A DNA stretch of 64,000 bases from Chelatococcus caeni. Its GTDB lineage: Bacteria > Pseudomonadota > Alphaproteobacteria > Rhizobiales > Beijerinckiaceae. Of this stretch, positions 48,819-59,241 are shown piece after piece. Within the stretch, counting starts at the first letter, position 1, and each line of letters starts with the position of its first letter. Below the pieces are notes generated by a model. That model was given only the letters and a program-made list of their open reading frames with translations. It was not told where the DNA came from and ran no database searches. The position numbers were made by a program, and so were the translations under genes. The stretch covers positions 124,001-188,000 of the forward strand of contig NZ_JACIEN010000002.1 in the NCBI RefSeq assembly GCF_014196925.1, read 5' to 3'.

Positions 48819-49470
48819 ATGCTGAACAAGAATTCGACCGGAGGGGATCGCGCAGCAGCCTTGTCGTTGGGTCTGATCCCGGACGGCGCGCTGTCAGCCT
48901 TGGATATTTACGTCGACCTCCTGCGGCGTTGGCAGGATGTGAAGAACCTGGTGGGGCCACGGACACTCGATCATGTCTGGACGCGCCATATCGCCGATTC
49001 GGCACAGCTGCTGCCACTGGCGCCGACGGCGCGGAAGTGGATCGATATCGGATCCGGAGCGGGGTTCCCGGGCCTGGTGCTGGCGATCCTGCTGCGGAAT
49101 CGCGAGGATGGCGAGGTTCACCTGGTCGAGAGCAACAGCCGCAAATGCGCCTTCCTGCGGGCTGTTTCACGTGAAACAGGTGCGCGGGCGCAGGTCCATG
49201 CCGGCCGCATCGAGGATGTCCTGCCCAGCCTCGGCCAAGCGGATGTGCTCACCGCGCGGGCGCTTGCGCCGCTGACGGATCTCCTTGATCTCGGCAAAGA
49301 TCTGTTGAGAACCGGGGCGATCGGCGTCTTTCCCAAGGGACAAGATTTAGAGGCCGAATTGACGGTGGCCGCTAAATCTTGGAATATCGACTACGACATT
49401 GTTCCGAGCGTCACCGATCCTCAGGGGCGCATCTGCATCGTCCGTCAGCTGCGGGAGCATGGTCCGGATC

Positions 49471-49478
<8 letters not shown>
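48819..49478 (+). CDS. rsmG: 16S rRNA (guanine-N7-)-methyltransferase RsmG
   Basis: Methylates N7 of G527 in 16S rRNA using SAM. WIDIGSGAGFPGLVLAI near 74-90 is the SAM loop and HAGRIEDVLPSLGQADVLTARALAPL the substrate block. 219 residues; ATG 48819. Its last eight bases overlap the start of parA. A perfect parS lies inside the gene and codes for AVSRETG, a stretch that is common in this family, so ParB binding and protein sequence can coexist without strain. Confidence 0.95.
49163..49178 (+). other. parS: parS site inside rsmG (perfect)
   Basis: TGTTTCACGTGAAACA, an exact match to the consensus, 0.3 kb before parA and about 9 kb right of the presumed origin. Confidence 0.92.
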
Positions 49479-50310
<832 letters not shown>

Positions 50311-50426
50311 GGCGCCAAATTCCCGGCCCCTGCGTTGCAGCCGCCGGGATGTCGTTTCGGTGCCGTGTTGTTGCGGGTCGCGGCCGGATGATGCGATGGC
50401 CGCACAAGCGATGGTGGAGTTGAAAG

Positions 50427-51308
50427 ATGGTCGATGATCCTGCCCGTTCCCGCCTCGGTCGTGGACTTGCCGCTCTCATCGGGGAGGTTGGCGAGGACTT
50501 CGGTGATGCCGGGCGCGGTCCTCGCGGGCAGCGTGCCGTTCCCATCGAGTTCCTGCGGCCCAACCCGCGCAATCCGCGCAAGGTCTTCGACGACGAGGCC
50601 CTGGACGAACTGGCGAATTCCATTCGCGAGCGTGGCCTGATCCAGCCCATCGTCGTCCGGGCCGTGCCCAATCTCGTCGATGTCTTCGAGATCGTCGCGG
50701 GCGAGCGGCGCTGGCGCGGCGCGCAGCGGGCCGGCCTGCACGAGGTGCCGGTGGTGGTCATCGAGGCCGATGATCGCCTGGCGCTCGAGATCGCCATCAT
50801 CGAGAACGTGCAGCGGGCCGATCTCAATCCGATCGAGGAGGCGGTCGGCTACGAGCAGCTGATGGCGGAGTTCCAGTATTCGCAGAACGATCTCGCCCAG
50901 GTCATCGGCAAGAGCCGCAGCCATGTCGCCAATACCCTGAGGCTCCTGCGCCTGCCCGACAGCATCAAGAGCAAGGTCAACGACGGCGTGCTCTCGGCCG
51001 GCCACGCGCGGGCCCTCCTGTCCGTCAGCGACCCGGAGGCGATCGCCGAGCGCGTCGTCGCCCAGGGCCTCAACGTGCGCGATGTCGAGCGCATCGCGCA
51101 GGAGGAAGCGCGCGGTGGCGAGGAGCCCGGGCGCGAGCCGCGGCCGCGCAAGGAGAAGGATCCGGACACCCGGGCGCTCGAACAGGCGCTCGAGGACGTG
51201 CTCGGCCTTGCCGTCAGCGTGGAGCACAAGGCGCAGGGCGGCGAGGTGCGCATCCGCTACAAGACGCTGGAGCAGCTCGACGCGCTCTGCCGCCGCCTGC
51301 GGGGGTGA
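50427..51308 (+). CDS. parB: Chromosome partitioning protein ParB
   Basis: CTP-dependent clamp that loads at parS and spreads. The amino end GRGLAALIG (11-19) is the ParA-contact motif; the CTP-binding motif is GERRW (92-96) with ENVQRADLNPIEEA after it; the helix-turn-helix that reads parS is near 145-190 (LAQVIGKSRSHVANTLRLLRLPD). The tail from about 215 is a charged linker and dimer domain. 293 residues; ATG 50427 with GGAG eight bases upstream. Ends convergent with holA, ten bases apart. Confidence 0.97.
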   Translation: MVDDPARSRLGRGLAALIGEVGEDFGDAGRGPRGQRAVPIEFLRPNPRNPRKVFDDEALDELANSIRERGLIQPIVVRAVPNLVDVFEIVAGERRWRGAQRAGLHEVPVVVIEADDRLALEIAIIENVQRADLNPIEEAVGYEQLMAEFQYSQNDLAQVIGKSRSHVANTLRLLRLPDSIKSKVNDGVLSAGHARALLSVSDPEAIAERVVAQGLNVRDVERIAQEEARGGEEPGREPRPRKEKDPDTRALEQALEDVLGLAVSVEHKAQGGEVRIRYKTLEQLDALCRRLRG

Positions 51309-51318
51309 TTCCCGGCAC

Positions 51319-52347
51319 CTACCGCGCCGCGCGCCGGGCCATACCGGCGACGGCCCAGAGCGTCTTCAGGGCGTGTTGTGTGGCAAGCTGCGGATGGCGC
51401 CGCGTCGCGCTGACGGCCTGGCCGACCTCCATCGCGGTCCGGTTGAGGCTCGCCGTCGTCCACAGGCGCAACTGGCGCTCCACCGCCGCCTTGCGCTTGA
51501 AATGCAGGCCGCGGAAGCTGCCGATGGCCACCGCGGGCGGGGAGCCCATGTCGACGGCCTGCCGCGCCGCCATGAGGGTGAGCGCGTGCCGGAGGGCGAA
51601 GCCGAGGAGCACACCGGCATCCATGCCCTCGGCCTGCAGCCGCGTGAAGCTGCGGTCGAGCGTGGCGAAATCGCCGAGGAAGGCGGCGTCGATGGCGGCG
51701 TCGAAGGCGATGGCCGAGACATCCCCCACGACAGCGGCGACATCCTCGACCGTGACGACGTCACGGCCATGGGCATAGGTGAGGAGCTTGTCGAGTTCCG
51801 ACCGGCTCGCCGCCCGGTCGGCGCCGAGCGAGGCGAGCAGCAGTTCGCGGGCATCGGCCTCGACACGCAGGCCGGCCTTGCGGCTCATGTCGTCGATCAG
51901 CGCCCCGATGTCGCGGGCGCTGTCCGCATAGCAGGGCAGGGCCGCGGCGGCGGGCATCTTCTCGCAGAGCTGGCGCAAGGGAGCGGTGCGGGAAAGATCG
52001 CCCGCCTCCACGATCACCACGGCATCCTGCGGCGGCGTCTGCAGCACCGGTGTCAGGGCGGGTGCGAGATTGCGGCTCCCGGCCCGCACCCAGATGGCCC
52101 GGCGGCCGCCGAAGAGCGGCACGGTGTGGGCTTCGTCGGCGAGGCGCAGGGGATCGGACGCGAGCTCGTCGCCGTCGAGGCGCACCAGCTGGAAGGGATC
52201 GTCGGGATTGTCGACGGCCCCGGCGACGAGCCGGCGCACGCGCTCGCCCACGAGGCCGCTGTCCGGCCCGTAGACGAGGAAGACGGCCGTCTGCGGCGAC
52301 GGCCGGGCGATGGCCGCATCGACGTCGCCCGCCTTGATCGCCACCAT
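51319..52347 (-). CDS. holA: DNA polymerase III subunit delta
   Basis: Delta subunit of the clamp loader, opening the beta clamp. The 342 residues begin MVAIKAGDVDAAIARPSPQTAVFLVYGPDSGLVGERVRRL, as usual for alphaproteobacterial HolA, with an AAA-like fold, and end with the helical collar (FKRKAAVERQLRLWTTASLNRT). ATG at 52347-52345; an extension to 52455 overlaps lptE and is rejected. leuS-lptE-holA is one of the most conserved gene orders near the origin in this class. Confidence 0.94.
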   Translation of the reverse strand: MVAIKAGDVDAAIARPSPQTAVFLVYGPDSGLVGERVRRLVAGAVDNPDDPFQLVRLDGDELASDPLRLADEAHTVPLFGGRRAIWVRAGSRNLAPALTPVLQTPPQDAVVIVEAGDLSRTAPLRQLCEKMPAAAALPCYADSARDIGALIDDMSRKAGLRVEADARELLLASLGADRAASRSELDKLLTYAHGRDVVTVEDVAAVVGDVSAIAFDAAIDAAFLGDFATLDRSFTRLQAEGMDAGVLLGFALRHALTLMAARQAVDMGSPPAVAIGSFRGLHFKRKAAVERQLRLWTTASLNRTAMEVGQAVSATRRHPQLATQHALKTLWAVAGMARRAAR

Positions 52348-52363
52348 CCTGAAGTCCCGTTTC

Positions 52364-52918
52364 TCAGCCGCGGGTCGCGAGCGTCGCGGCGATGCGCGTG
52401 CTGATCTGGTCGGCGAGCTCCTTGGCGACGCGGATCTCCGCATCGCGCGCGGCACGCGTCGAGGCGAAGCGCTGCGGGTTGCGGTCGTAGCTCGCCGAGG
52501 CGGTGGCCTTGCCGGTCATCACGGGCTTCTCCTCGCCGATGCGCGTGAGGACGAAGTTCGCGGTGGCCTGCAGGTTGGCCGACTGGGCATTGCCGCTGAT
52601 CGTATCGACGATCGCCGTCCGCACCTGGATGCCTGCCGGCGAGACCTCCAGCCGGTAGCGTGGCTCGAGGGCACCGTTGCCGCCGGTGAGCTCATAGACG
52701 AGCTCGTTGCGCAGGTAATGGGCGAGCCGCTCCTGGCCGGCGATGTCGGGGATCGACCCGACCTCGATGGTGCGCAGCGTATCCTGCATGGTCGTGCCGT
52801 CCGCGCGCTCGGCATAGAGCGGGCGAAGGCAGCCGGCGAGCCCGAGGCCGAGCGTGACGACGGCGGCAAGGCGCAGCCCGGCGGCAGCGCGGCGGGAGAG
52901 ACGGTCAGGCGACGACAT
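52364..52918 (-). CDS. lptE: LPS-assembly lipoprotein LptE
   Basis: Outer-membrane lipoprotein that plugs LptD and helps insert LPS. A lipobox GLGLAGC puts the lipidated cysteine at residue 30 after a hydrophobic signal; the mature protein starts CLRPLYAE, and has [29 protein letters not shown], typical of the LptE/RlpB fold. 184 residues. The ATG at 52918-52916 overlaps the leuS end by 14 bases. holA follows 16 bases after its stop. Confidence 0.92.
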   Translation of the reverse strand: MSSPDRLSRRAAAGLRLAAVVTLGLGLAGCLRPLYAERADGTTMQDTLRTIEVGSIPDIAGQERLAHYLRNELVYELTGGNGALEPRYRLEVSPAGIQVRTAIVDTISGNAQSANLQATANFVLTRIGEEKPVMTGKATASASYDRNPQRFASTRAARDAEIRVAKELADQISTRIAATLATRG

Positions 52919-55538
52919 TGACGATCCTCTGCGGGACGACGATGACTTTGCGGACGGGCCGCCCCTCGGTGGCGCGCTGGACGGCCTCGAGCGCGAGCGC
53001 CGCGGCTTCCACGGCCGCGTTGTCCGCGTCGCGCGGCACCGTCACGTCGGCGCGCTTCTTGCCGTTGACCTGCACGGGCAGGGTGATGACGTCCTCGACG
53101 AGGAGGGCCTTGTCGGCCTTGGGCCAATGCGTCTCGGCGACGAGCGTCTCGAAGCCGAGCACCTTCCAGCACTCCTCCGCCAGATGCGGCATCATCGGCG
53201 CGACGAGCTGCACCAGGATCGAGGCTGCCTCGCGCAGGGCAAAGCGCATGTCGGCGGCCGGGGGCTCGCCGTCGCGGATGCCGTTGAGGGCCGCCTGCAG
53301 CGCGTTCGACAATTCGTAGACTTGGGCGACGCAGCGGTTGAAGCGCAGCTTGAGGACGTCGTCCTCGACGGTCGCCAGGGCGCGGTGGGCCGCCTTGCGC
53401 AGGATGAGGGAGGCATCGTCGAGCGTCGTCTCGGCCGACCCGTCGGTCGCGTCGGTGACGGCCACCACCTCGCCGATCAGGCGCCACAGGCGCTGCACGA
53501 AGCGGTGGGCACCCTGCACGCCCTCCTCCGTCCAGATCACGTCGCGTTCGGGCGGGGAATCGGAGAGCATGAACCAGCGGGCCGTGTCGGCGCCGTAAGT
53601 GCCGATGATCTCGTCCGGGTCGATGGTGTTCTTCTTGGACTTCGACATCTTCTCGATGCTGCCGATGCTGATCGGCTCACCGGTGCTGATGTGGAAGGCC
53701 GTGCGGGCGCCGCCCTCGCTCTCGATGCGCACCTCGGCCGGCTGCACCCAGGCGCCACCGGCGTCGCGGTAGGTCTCGTGCACCACCATGCCCTGGGTGA
53801 AGAGGCCGGCGAAGGGCTCGTCGAGCCCCACGTGGCCGGTCGCCTTCATCGCCCGGGTGAAGAAGCGCGAATAGAGCAGGTGCAGGATGGCGTGCTCGAT
53901 GCCGCCGATATACTGGTCCACCGGCAGCCAGCGGTCGACCACCTCGCGGTTCGTCGGCTGGCTCGTGAGGTGCGGATCGGTGAAGCGCGCGTAATACCAG
54001 GACGAATCGACGAAGGTGTCCATGGTGTCCGTCTCGCGACGGGCCGGCTTCGCGCAGCGCGGGCAGGCGACGTGCTTCCAGGTCGGATGCCGGTCGAGCG
54101 GGTTGCCGGGCTTGTCGAAATCGATGTCCTCCGGCAGCACCACCGGCAGCTGGTCGTCCGGCACCGGCACCGCGCCGCAGTCGTCGCAGTGGATGATCGG
54201 GATCGGGCAGCCCCAGTAGCGCTGGCGCGAGATGCCCCAGTCACGCAGGCGGAAGTTGACGCGCCGCTCACCCACCGGCCGGCCGCCGCGCATCTCGGTC
54301 TCGAGCCGGCGGGCGACCTCTTCCTTCGCCGCGGCGATGGTCATGCCGTCGAGGAAACGCGAGTTGATCAGCGTGCCCTCGCCATCATAGGCGGTGTCGG
54401 TGATCGTGAAGGCGGCGGGATCCGTGCCCGGCGGGCAGACGACGGGGGTGACGCCGAGGCCGTAGGCATTGACGAAGTCGAGGTCGCGCTGGTCGTGCGC
54501 CGGACAGCCGAAGATGGCGCCGGTGCCGTAGTCCATCAGGATGAAATTGGCGACATAGACCGGCAGCTTCCAGTCCGGATCGAAGGGGTGCACGGCGCGG
54601 ATGCCGGTATCGAAGCCCTTCTTCTCGGCCTTCTCGATCAGCTCCGCGGCCGTGCCGGTGCGCTTGCACTCCTCGATGAAGGCAGCGAGCTCCGGGTTGG
54701 TCCTGGCGGCGGCGGTGGCGAGCGGGTGGTCGGGCGCGACCGCCATGAAGCGGGCGCCGAAGAGCGTGTCCGGCCGCGTGGTGTAGATCTCGAGCTCGTT
54801 CTCGCCGTTCGGCGTCGTCGCCGCATCGAGCGCGAAGCGCACGAGGAGGCCCTCGGAGCGGCCGATCCAGTTCTTCTGCATCAGCCGCACCTTCTCCGGC
54901 CAGCGCTCCAGCCGGTCGAGGGAGGTGAGGAGGTCATCCGCGAAGGCGGTGATCCTGAAGAACCACTGGGTCAATTCGCGCTGCTCGACGAGCGCGCCCG
55001 AGCGCCAGCCGCGGCCGTCGATCACCTGCTCGTTGGCGAGCACGGTCTGGTCGACGGGATCCCAGTTGACCTTGGCCGTCTTGCGGTCGACGAGGCCGGT
55101 CGCGAGGAAGTCGAGGAACATCTTCTGCTGGTGCCGGTAGTAGGAGGGATCGCAGGTAGCGATCTCCCGGCTCCAGTCGAGCGACAGGCCCATGGACTTC
55201 AGCTGGCCGCGCATGGTGGCGATGTTGGCGTAGGTCCATTCCTTGGGATGGACCTTGTTGGCCATGGCGGCATTCTCGGCCGGCATGCCGAAGGCGTCCC
55301 AGCCCATGGGGTGGAGAACGTTGTAGCCCTTGGCGCGCATGAAGCGGGCGACGACGTCACCCATCGTGTAGTTGCGCACGTGGCCCATGTGGATGCGCCC
55401 CGACGGATAGGGGAACATCTCGAGGACGTAATACGTGTCGCGCGGGTCGTCGTTGCGCGTATGGAAGATGCCGCGCTCTTCCCAGACGGCCTGCCACTTG
55501 GGTTCGGCCTCCTTGGGGTTGTATCGTTCCACCGTCAT
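52905..55538 (-). CDS. leuS: Leucyl-tRNA synthetase
   Basis: Class I synthetase charging tRNA-Leu, with CP1 editing domain. HIGH motif HMGH at 50-53 (in [13 protein letters not shown]), KMSKSKKN in the carboxy half (about 639-646), zinc-ribbon cysteines in [12 protein letters not shown], and the editing block [21 protein letters not shown]. 877 residues from the ATG at 55538-55536; a TTG at 55550 would add four residues. First gene of leuS-lptE-holA, divergent from the YggS gene. Confidence 0.97.
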   Translation of the reverse strand: MTVERYNPKEAEPKWQAVWEERGIFHTRNDDPRDTYYVLEMFPYPSGRIHMGHVRNYTMGDVVARFMRAKGYNVLHPMGWDAFGMPAENAAMANKVHPKEWTYANIATMRGQLKSMGLSLDWSREIATCDPSYYRHQQKMFLDFLATGLVDRKTAKVNWDPVDQTVLANEQVIDGRGWRSGALVEQRELTQWFFRITAFADDLLTSLDRLERWPEKVRLMQKNWIGRSEGLLVRFALDAATTPNGENELEIYTTRPDTLFGARFMAVAPDHPLATAAARTNPELAAFIEECKRTGTAAELIEKAEKKGFDTGIRAVHPFDPDWKLPVYVANFILMDYGTGAIFGCPAHDQRDLDFVNAYGLGVTPVVCPPGTDPAAFTITDTAYDGEGTLINSRFLDGMTIAAAKEEVARRLETEMRGGRPVGERRVNFRLRDWGISRQRYWGCPIPIIHCDDCGAVPVPDDQLPVVLPEDIDFDKPGNPLDRHPTWKHVACPRCAKPARRETDTMDTFVDSSWYYARFTDPHLTSQPTNREVVDRWLPVDQYIGGIEHAILHLLYSRFFTRAMKATGHVGLDEPFAGLFTQGMVVHETYRDAGGAWVQPAEVRIESEGGARTAFHISTGEPISIGSIEKMSKSKKNTIDPDEIIGTYGADTARWFMLSDSPPERDVIWTEEGVQGAHRFVQRLWRLIGEVVAVTDATDGSAETTLDDASLILRKAAHRALATVEDDVLKLRFNRCVAQVYELSNALQAALNGIRDGEPPAADMRFALREAASILVQLVAPMMPHLAEECWKVLGFETLVAETHWPKADKALLVEDVITLPVQVNGKKRADVTVPRDADNAAVEAAALALEAVQRATEGRPVRKVIVVPQRIVNVVA

Positions 55539-55762
55539 GGTCTCGGTCAAGTCGGAATGCTCGCGAAAATGGCCCGGTCGCAGTCAATGCGGCGGGCCGG
55601 TGAGGCGGCACGACAACGCGGCCTGCCGCGCCGCGGCGCGGACACCCATTGCATCGTTGCTGCCGGGCGGACTAGGACACGAATGCCGTTTGCGGTCAAC
55701 GCCCGGCGCCGCTTTCGCGGTGTCGTGACGCGCCCGCGGCGGTTGGAGAGGTCACGAGGAGG

Positions 55763-56449
55763 ATGAGGACCGTGGACGACAGGGCGCAGCTGGCCGCCGA
55801 GCGACTGAGGGCCGTCGCGGAATCGATCGCGCGCACGGTACGCGAGGAGGGGCGCGATCCCGCTTCCGTGACGTTGATCGCGGTGTCGAAGACCTTCGAG
55901 GCGGAGGCCATCGAGCCGGTGCTCGCGGCCGGGCAGCGCGTCTTCGGCGAGAACCGCGTGCAGGAGGCGAAGACGAAATGGCCGGCGCTCAAGGAGCGCT
56001 ATCCGGACGTCGAGCTGCACCTCATCGGGCCGCTGCAATCGAACAAGGCGCATGACGCCGTCCTGCTCTTCGACGTGATCCATTCCCTCGACCGGCCTTC
56101 CCTCGCCGAGGCGCTGAAGCGCGAGATCGACAAGACGGGTCGCCGGCCGCGGCTCTTCGTGCAGGTCAACACCGGCGAGGAGGCGCAGAAGTCTGGCGTC
56201 ACGCCGGGCGAGGCCGACGCCTTCATCGCGCAGTGCCGCGATGTCTGGAACCTGCCCGTGGTCGGGCTCATGTGCATCCCGCCGGCGGACGAGCCGCCGT
56301 CGCCGCATTTCGCCCTGCTCGCCAAGATCGCAGCGCGCAACGGGCTCTCCGACCTGTCGATGGGCATGAGCGCCGATTTCGAGCAGGCGGTGATGCTGGG
56401 CGCGACCCATGTGCGCGTCGGCAGCGCCATTTTCGGGGCGCGTCATTAG
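55763..56449 (+). CDS. YggS-family pyridoxal-phosphate homeostasis protein
   Basis: Fold-III PLP-binding protein of the YggS/PLPBP family, which balances vitamin B6 pools and has no known reaction. The PLP lysine is Lys43 in LIAVSKTF; FGENRVQEAKTKWPAL and HLIGPLQSNKA follow; the phosphate loop is LSMGMSADFEQAVMLGATHVRVGSAIFG. 228 residues. The ATG at 55763 is preceded by GAGGAGGATGAG. In alphaproteobacteria the gene often sits across from leuS as here. Confidence 0.94.
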   Translation: MRTVDDRAQLAAERLRAVAESIARTVREEGRDPASVTLIAVSKTFEAEAIEPVLAAGQRVFGENRVQEAKTKWPALKERYPDVELHLIGPLQSNKAHDAVLLFDVIHSLDRPSLAEALKREIDKTGRRPRLFVQVNTGEEAQKSGVTPGEADAFIAQCRDVWNLPVVGLMCIPPADEPPSPHFALLAKIAARNGLSDLSMGMSADFEQAVMLGATHVRVGSAIFGARH

Positions 56450-56474
56450 CCCTTGCGGGAGGCCTGGGAACGGC

Positions 56475-56590
56475 TCCTGGATGCCTCTCAGTCGTCCTGG
56501 CCGGGGTTTGTCCCAGCCATCCATGCCTTGCCGCCTCATGCGATCGAAGCGGCGTGGATGCCCGCGACGGGCGCGGGCATGACGGCAGGA
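56475..56590. repeat. REP-like dispersed palindromic repeat, copy B
   Basis: Block one at about 56495-56525 (CTGGCCGGG ... TCCCAGCCA) and block two at 56554-56586 (GGATGCCCGCG ... CGCGGGCATG), the latter matching copy A (31301-31333) in 30 of 33 positions. Lies between the convergent ends of the YggS and HAD genes. Confidence 0.7.
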
Positions 56591-56673
56591 GGCGTTGCGC
56601 TTCACCGCCCGCAGTTCGGGCCGTGTGAATCGGTCTTCACGGCTCTGCCAGCGAGGATCAGGGGCGTTTTCGC

Positions 56674-57351
56674 TTATCCTCTGGGGCTGCCGCCGAGCCG
56701 CGCGTCCAGAACCTCCATCAGCCGCGGGTCGGTGAAGTCGGCGATGGCGAGGCTCGCGCCGGCGGCCTCGAGCGCCTCGGCGGAGAGGGTCGTCATCAGG
56801 CCGACCACGAAAAGCCCGGCCGCGTGGGCGGATTGCACCCCGGAGGCCGAATCCTCGAAGGCGAGGGAGCGCGCGGCGTCGGCGCGCAGGAGGTCGAGCC
56901 CCATGCGGTAGGGCAGGGGATCGGGCTTGGGCCGCGGCAGCTCGTCGCCGATGACGATCGCCTCGAAGCGGCGCCCGAGGCCGATGGCGCCGAGCATCAT
57001 CTCGGCATTGGCGCGCGGCGCGTTGGTGACGACGGCGCAGCCGATCGCCCGCCCCTCCGCCAGCGCCAGGAAGTCGAGAAGGCCGCGCGCGGGCTGCAGC
57101 TGGCTCTCGGCCATGGTGCGGAAGGCGGCTTCCTTGGCGTCGGCGAGGCGGATGTGCTCGCTCTCGGGCAGGTCCGGGAACATGTCGCGCATGATCGCCG
57201 CATTGGCACGGCCCTGCACCTCTCGCGCATAGGCCTCGGGCGTGATGCTGCGGCCGAAGCCGGCGAGCATGGCGTTGAAGGCCTCGAAATGCAGGTGGTC
57301 GGTTTCGGTCAGGGTGCCGTCGAGGTCGAAGAGGAAGGCGGGGCGGCTCAT
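56674..57351 (-). CDS. HAD-family phosphatase
   Basis: Haloacid dehalogenase-like phosphatase of the beta-phosphoglucomutase/CbbY branch. Nucleophile and acid Asp9 and Asp11 in FLFDLDGTLTE, threonine in VVTNAPRAN near 107-115, lysine in PRPKPDPLPY near 139 and acidic pair in AFEDSASGVQSA near 164. A helical cap lies between 20 and 80. 225 residues. Substrate not known. ATG 57351-57349 overlaps the L,D-transpeptidase stop by four bases. Confidence 0.9.
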   Translation of the reverse strand: MSRPAFLFDLDGTLTETDHLHFEAFNAMLAGFGRSITPEAYAREVQGRANAAIMRDMFPDLPESEHIRLADAKEAAFRTMAESQLQPARGLLDFLALAEGRAIGCAVVTNAPRANAEMMLGAIGLGRRFEAIVIGDELPRPKPDPLPYRMGLDLLRADAARSLAFEDSASGVQSAHAAGLFVVGLMTTLSAEALEAAGASLAIADFTDPRLMEVLDARLGGSPRG

Positions 57352-57920
57352 CGTTTCTGCTTTCGGGGAGGGGACGACCGGCGCGGATCGCTGCCGATCA
57401 CGAGAAGGGTCTTGGGGCCGAGGCGCGGCAGGAGCCGATTGAGGTCGGCCCGCCGCAGGGCGACGCAGCCCGCCGTCGGCGCAAAGCCGGGCCGGGCAAG
57501 ATGCATGAAGATGGCGCTGCCGCGGCCGGGGCGGATGGGCTCGCGGTTGTAGCGGATGTCGAGCACGCGGTCATAGACGTCGTCCTCGCGCCACATCCGC
57601 TCGTGGCTCGCCGGATAGGGCAGGCGCACCGGACGGTTGTAGCGGCGGTCGCCGGGGGCGTCGCACCAGCCGTCGTCCGGGCGCGTCCTGCGCGCGGGAA
57701 GGCCGGCGCGCGGGCGGGCGCCCTTGTCGGGGCGCAGGTAGAGAACGCCGAGGGCGAAGCGGCCGAGCGGGGTTGCGCCGTCGCCCTCGCGCTTCACGCG
57801 CGTGACGCCGCCCTTGCCGAGCGCGCAGGGCAGCACGACATGTCCTGCGACGAGAAGCCCGCGCGAGGCATCGAGCGGACGTGGAAGGACCCTGACGGTG
57901 CGAAGGAAGGTTCGTTTCAT
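57348..57920 (-). CDS. L,D-transpeptidase (YkuD-fold) family protein
   Basis: A 190-residue protein with the YkuD catalytic signature: His140 in IFMHLARPGF and Cys152 in TAGCVALRRADL. It belongs to the compact subgroup (ErfK/YbiS/YcfS/YnhG-like domain of DUF-type, with TRVKREGDGATPLGRF near 40-55) common in alphaproteobacteria. No convincing signal peptide is seen at the start, so its site of action is unclear; cross-linking or trimming peptidoglycan is inferred. ATG 57920-57918 preferred; a GTG lies one codon earlier. Coupled to the HAD gene. Confidence 0.85.
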   Translation of the reverse strand: MKRTFLRTVRVLPRPLDASRGLLVAGHVVLPCALGKGGVTRVKREGDGATPLGRFALGVLYLRPDKGARPRAGLPARRTRPDDGWCDAPGDRRYNRPVRLPYPASHERMWREDDVYDRVLDIRYNREPIRPGRGSAIFMHLARPGFAPTAGCVALRRADLNRLLPRLGPKTLLVIGSDPRRSSPPRKQKR

Positions 57921-58064
57921 CACAAGCCGGTGCGTCGACCTCGCCTACTTGTTGCCCGGCGCGGATCGCTTAGTCTAGGACTTCCTCGCCCGGATGCGTT
58001 CCTGCGCCGCCGGGTCGCTCCGGCCCGCCCGCGCCGGCATCTCCTGCCCAACAATGGAAGGACA

Positions 58065-58751
58065 ATGCCCCACGCCCGCCATCTGCTCATCGTGGACGAC
58101 GAGGAAGACCTGCGCGAGACGCTGAGCGAGCAGCTCGCGCTGACCGACGAGTTCACGCTCTCCACCGCCGCATCCGGCGCCGAGGCGCTCGATGTGGTGA
58201 AGGAGAACAACATCGATCTCGTCATCATGGATGTCGGCCTGCCGGACATGGACGGGCGCGACGCCGTCAAGCGCATGCGCGAGGGCGGTTTCCGCAGCCC
58301 CGTGATCATGCTGACCGGCCATGCGACCGACAGCGACACGGTGCTCGGCCTCGATGCCGGCGCCAACGACTATGTCGCCAAGCCCTTCCGCTTCGCGGTG
58401 CTGCTGGCACGCATCCGCGCCCAGCTGCGCCAGTACGAGGCGAGCGAGGACGCGGTGTTCTCCATCGGGCCCTATACGTTCCGCCCGAGCGCCAAGCTGC
58501 TGGTCAACGAGCGTGGCTCCAAGCTCAAGCTCACGGAGAAGGAGACGGCGATCCTGCGCTTCCTCTATCGCGCCGGGCAGAAGGTGGTGACGCGCGAGGT
58601 GCTGCTCGCCGAGGTCTGGGGCTACAACGCCAATGTCACGACCCACACGCTCGAGACGCATATCTACCGCCTCCGGCAGAAGATCGAGCAGGATCCCTCC
58701 AACGCGCGCATTCTCGTGACCGAGCAGGGCGGCTACAAACTCATCCCGTGA
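58065..58751 (+). CDS. OmpR-family response regulator (CenR-like)
   Basis: Two-component response regulator. Receiver domain 1-118 with acidic pocket Asp11, Asp12, phospho-acceptor Asp56 (VIMDVGLP) and Lys106; winged-helix DNA-binding domain from about 130 (YTFRPSAKLLV ... LTEKETAILRFLYRAG ... TTHTLETHIYRLRQKIE). 228 residues. It resembles the envelope regulator CenR of alphaproteobacteria, which is a likely but not proven identity. No histidine kinase is beside it, so it is an orphan. ATG 58065 after GGAAGGACA; the upstream frame from 57501 is a shadow of the opposing gene. Confidence 0.9.
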   Translation: MPHARHLLIVDDEEDLRETLSEQLALTDEFTLSTAASGAEALDVVKENNIDLVIMDVGLPDMDGRDAVKRMREGGFRSPVIMLTGHATDSDTVLGLDAGANDYVAKPFRFAVLLARIRAQLRQYEASEDAVFSIGPYTFRPSAKLLVNERGSKLKLTEKETAILRFLYRAGQKVVTREVLLAEVWGYNANVTTHTLETHIYRLRQKIEQDPSNARILVTEQGGYKLIP

Positions 58752-58779
58752 TGATCGGAGCGCTGACGGGCGGCCAGAT

Positions 58780-59241
58780 ATGGGACTGAACGACGATATC
58801 GCGGCGCTCGAAGTGGTGCCGACCTTCGCCGGCGTCGAGCGCGAGGCGCTGCGGCTCATCGCCTTCGCGGCCGAATCGCGGATCCTGAGGGCCGGTGACA
58901 TCCTCTTCCGCCGTGGCGAGCTCGCCGACGCGGGCTATCTGGTGCGCTCGGGAGCGATCGCGCTCGATGCGCGCGACGACGGCTCGCCGACGGATCACGT
59001 GGTCGGGCCGGGCGTGCTCATCGGCGAGCTCGCGCTCTTTGCCGAAACGAAGCGGCCGGCGACGGCCATCGCGCGCGAGCCTTCCTCCGTGACGAAGCTG
59101 CCGCGCAGCGTCCTGCGGCGCGTGCTCGTCGAGTTCCCCGACGCAGCGGTTCATCTGCGCGCGGTTTTCGCCGAGCGGCTGAACGACATGGCGGGCGACC
59201 TCGCGGCCGTGCGGCGCGCCCTCCTGTCCATCGAGCGCTAG
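58780..59241 (+). CDS. Cyclic-nucleotide-binding-domain protein, no DNA-binding domain
   Basis: A 153-residue protein made of a single cNMP-binding (CRP-type) domain: ILRAGDILFRRGELADAGYLVRSGAIAL near 35-62, then GPGVLIGELALFAETKRPATAIA with the phosphate-binding cassette RPATA. A helix follows (LRRVLVEFPDAAVHLRAVF) but no helix-turn-helix, so it is not a Crp regulator. It lies 28 bases after the OmpR-type gene and probably shares its transcript, which suggests a signalling link. Ligand unknown. Confidence 0.86.
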   Translation: MGLNDDIAALEVVPTFAGVEREALRLIAFAAESRILRAGDILFRRGELADAGYLVRSGAIALDARDDGSPTDHVVGPGVLIGELALFAETKRPATAIAREPSSVTKLPRSVLRRVLVEFPDAAVHLRAVFAERLNDMAGDLAAVRRALLSIER

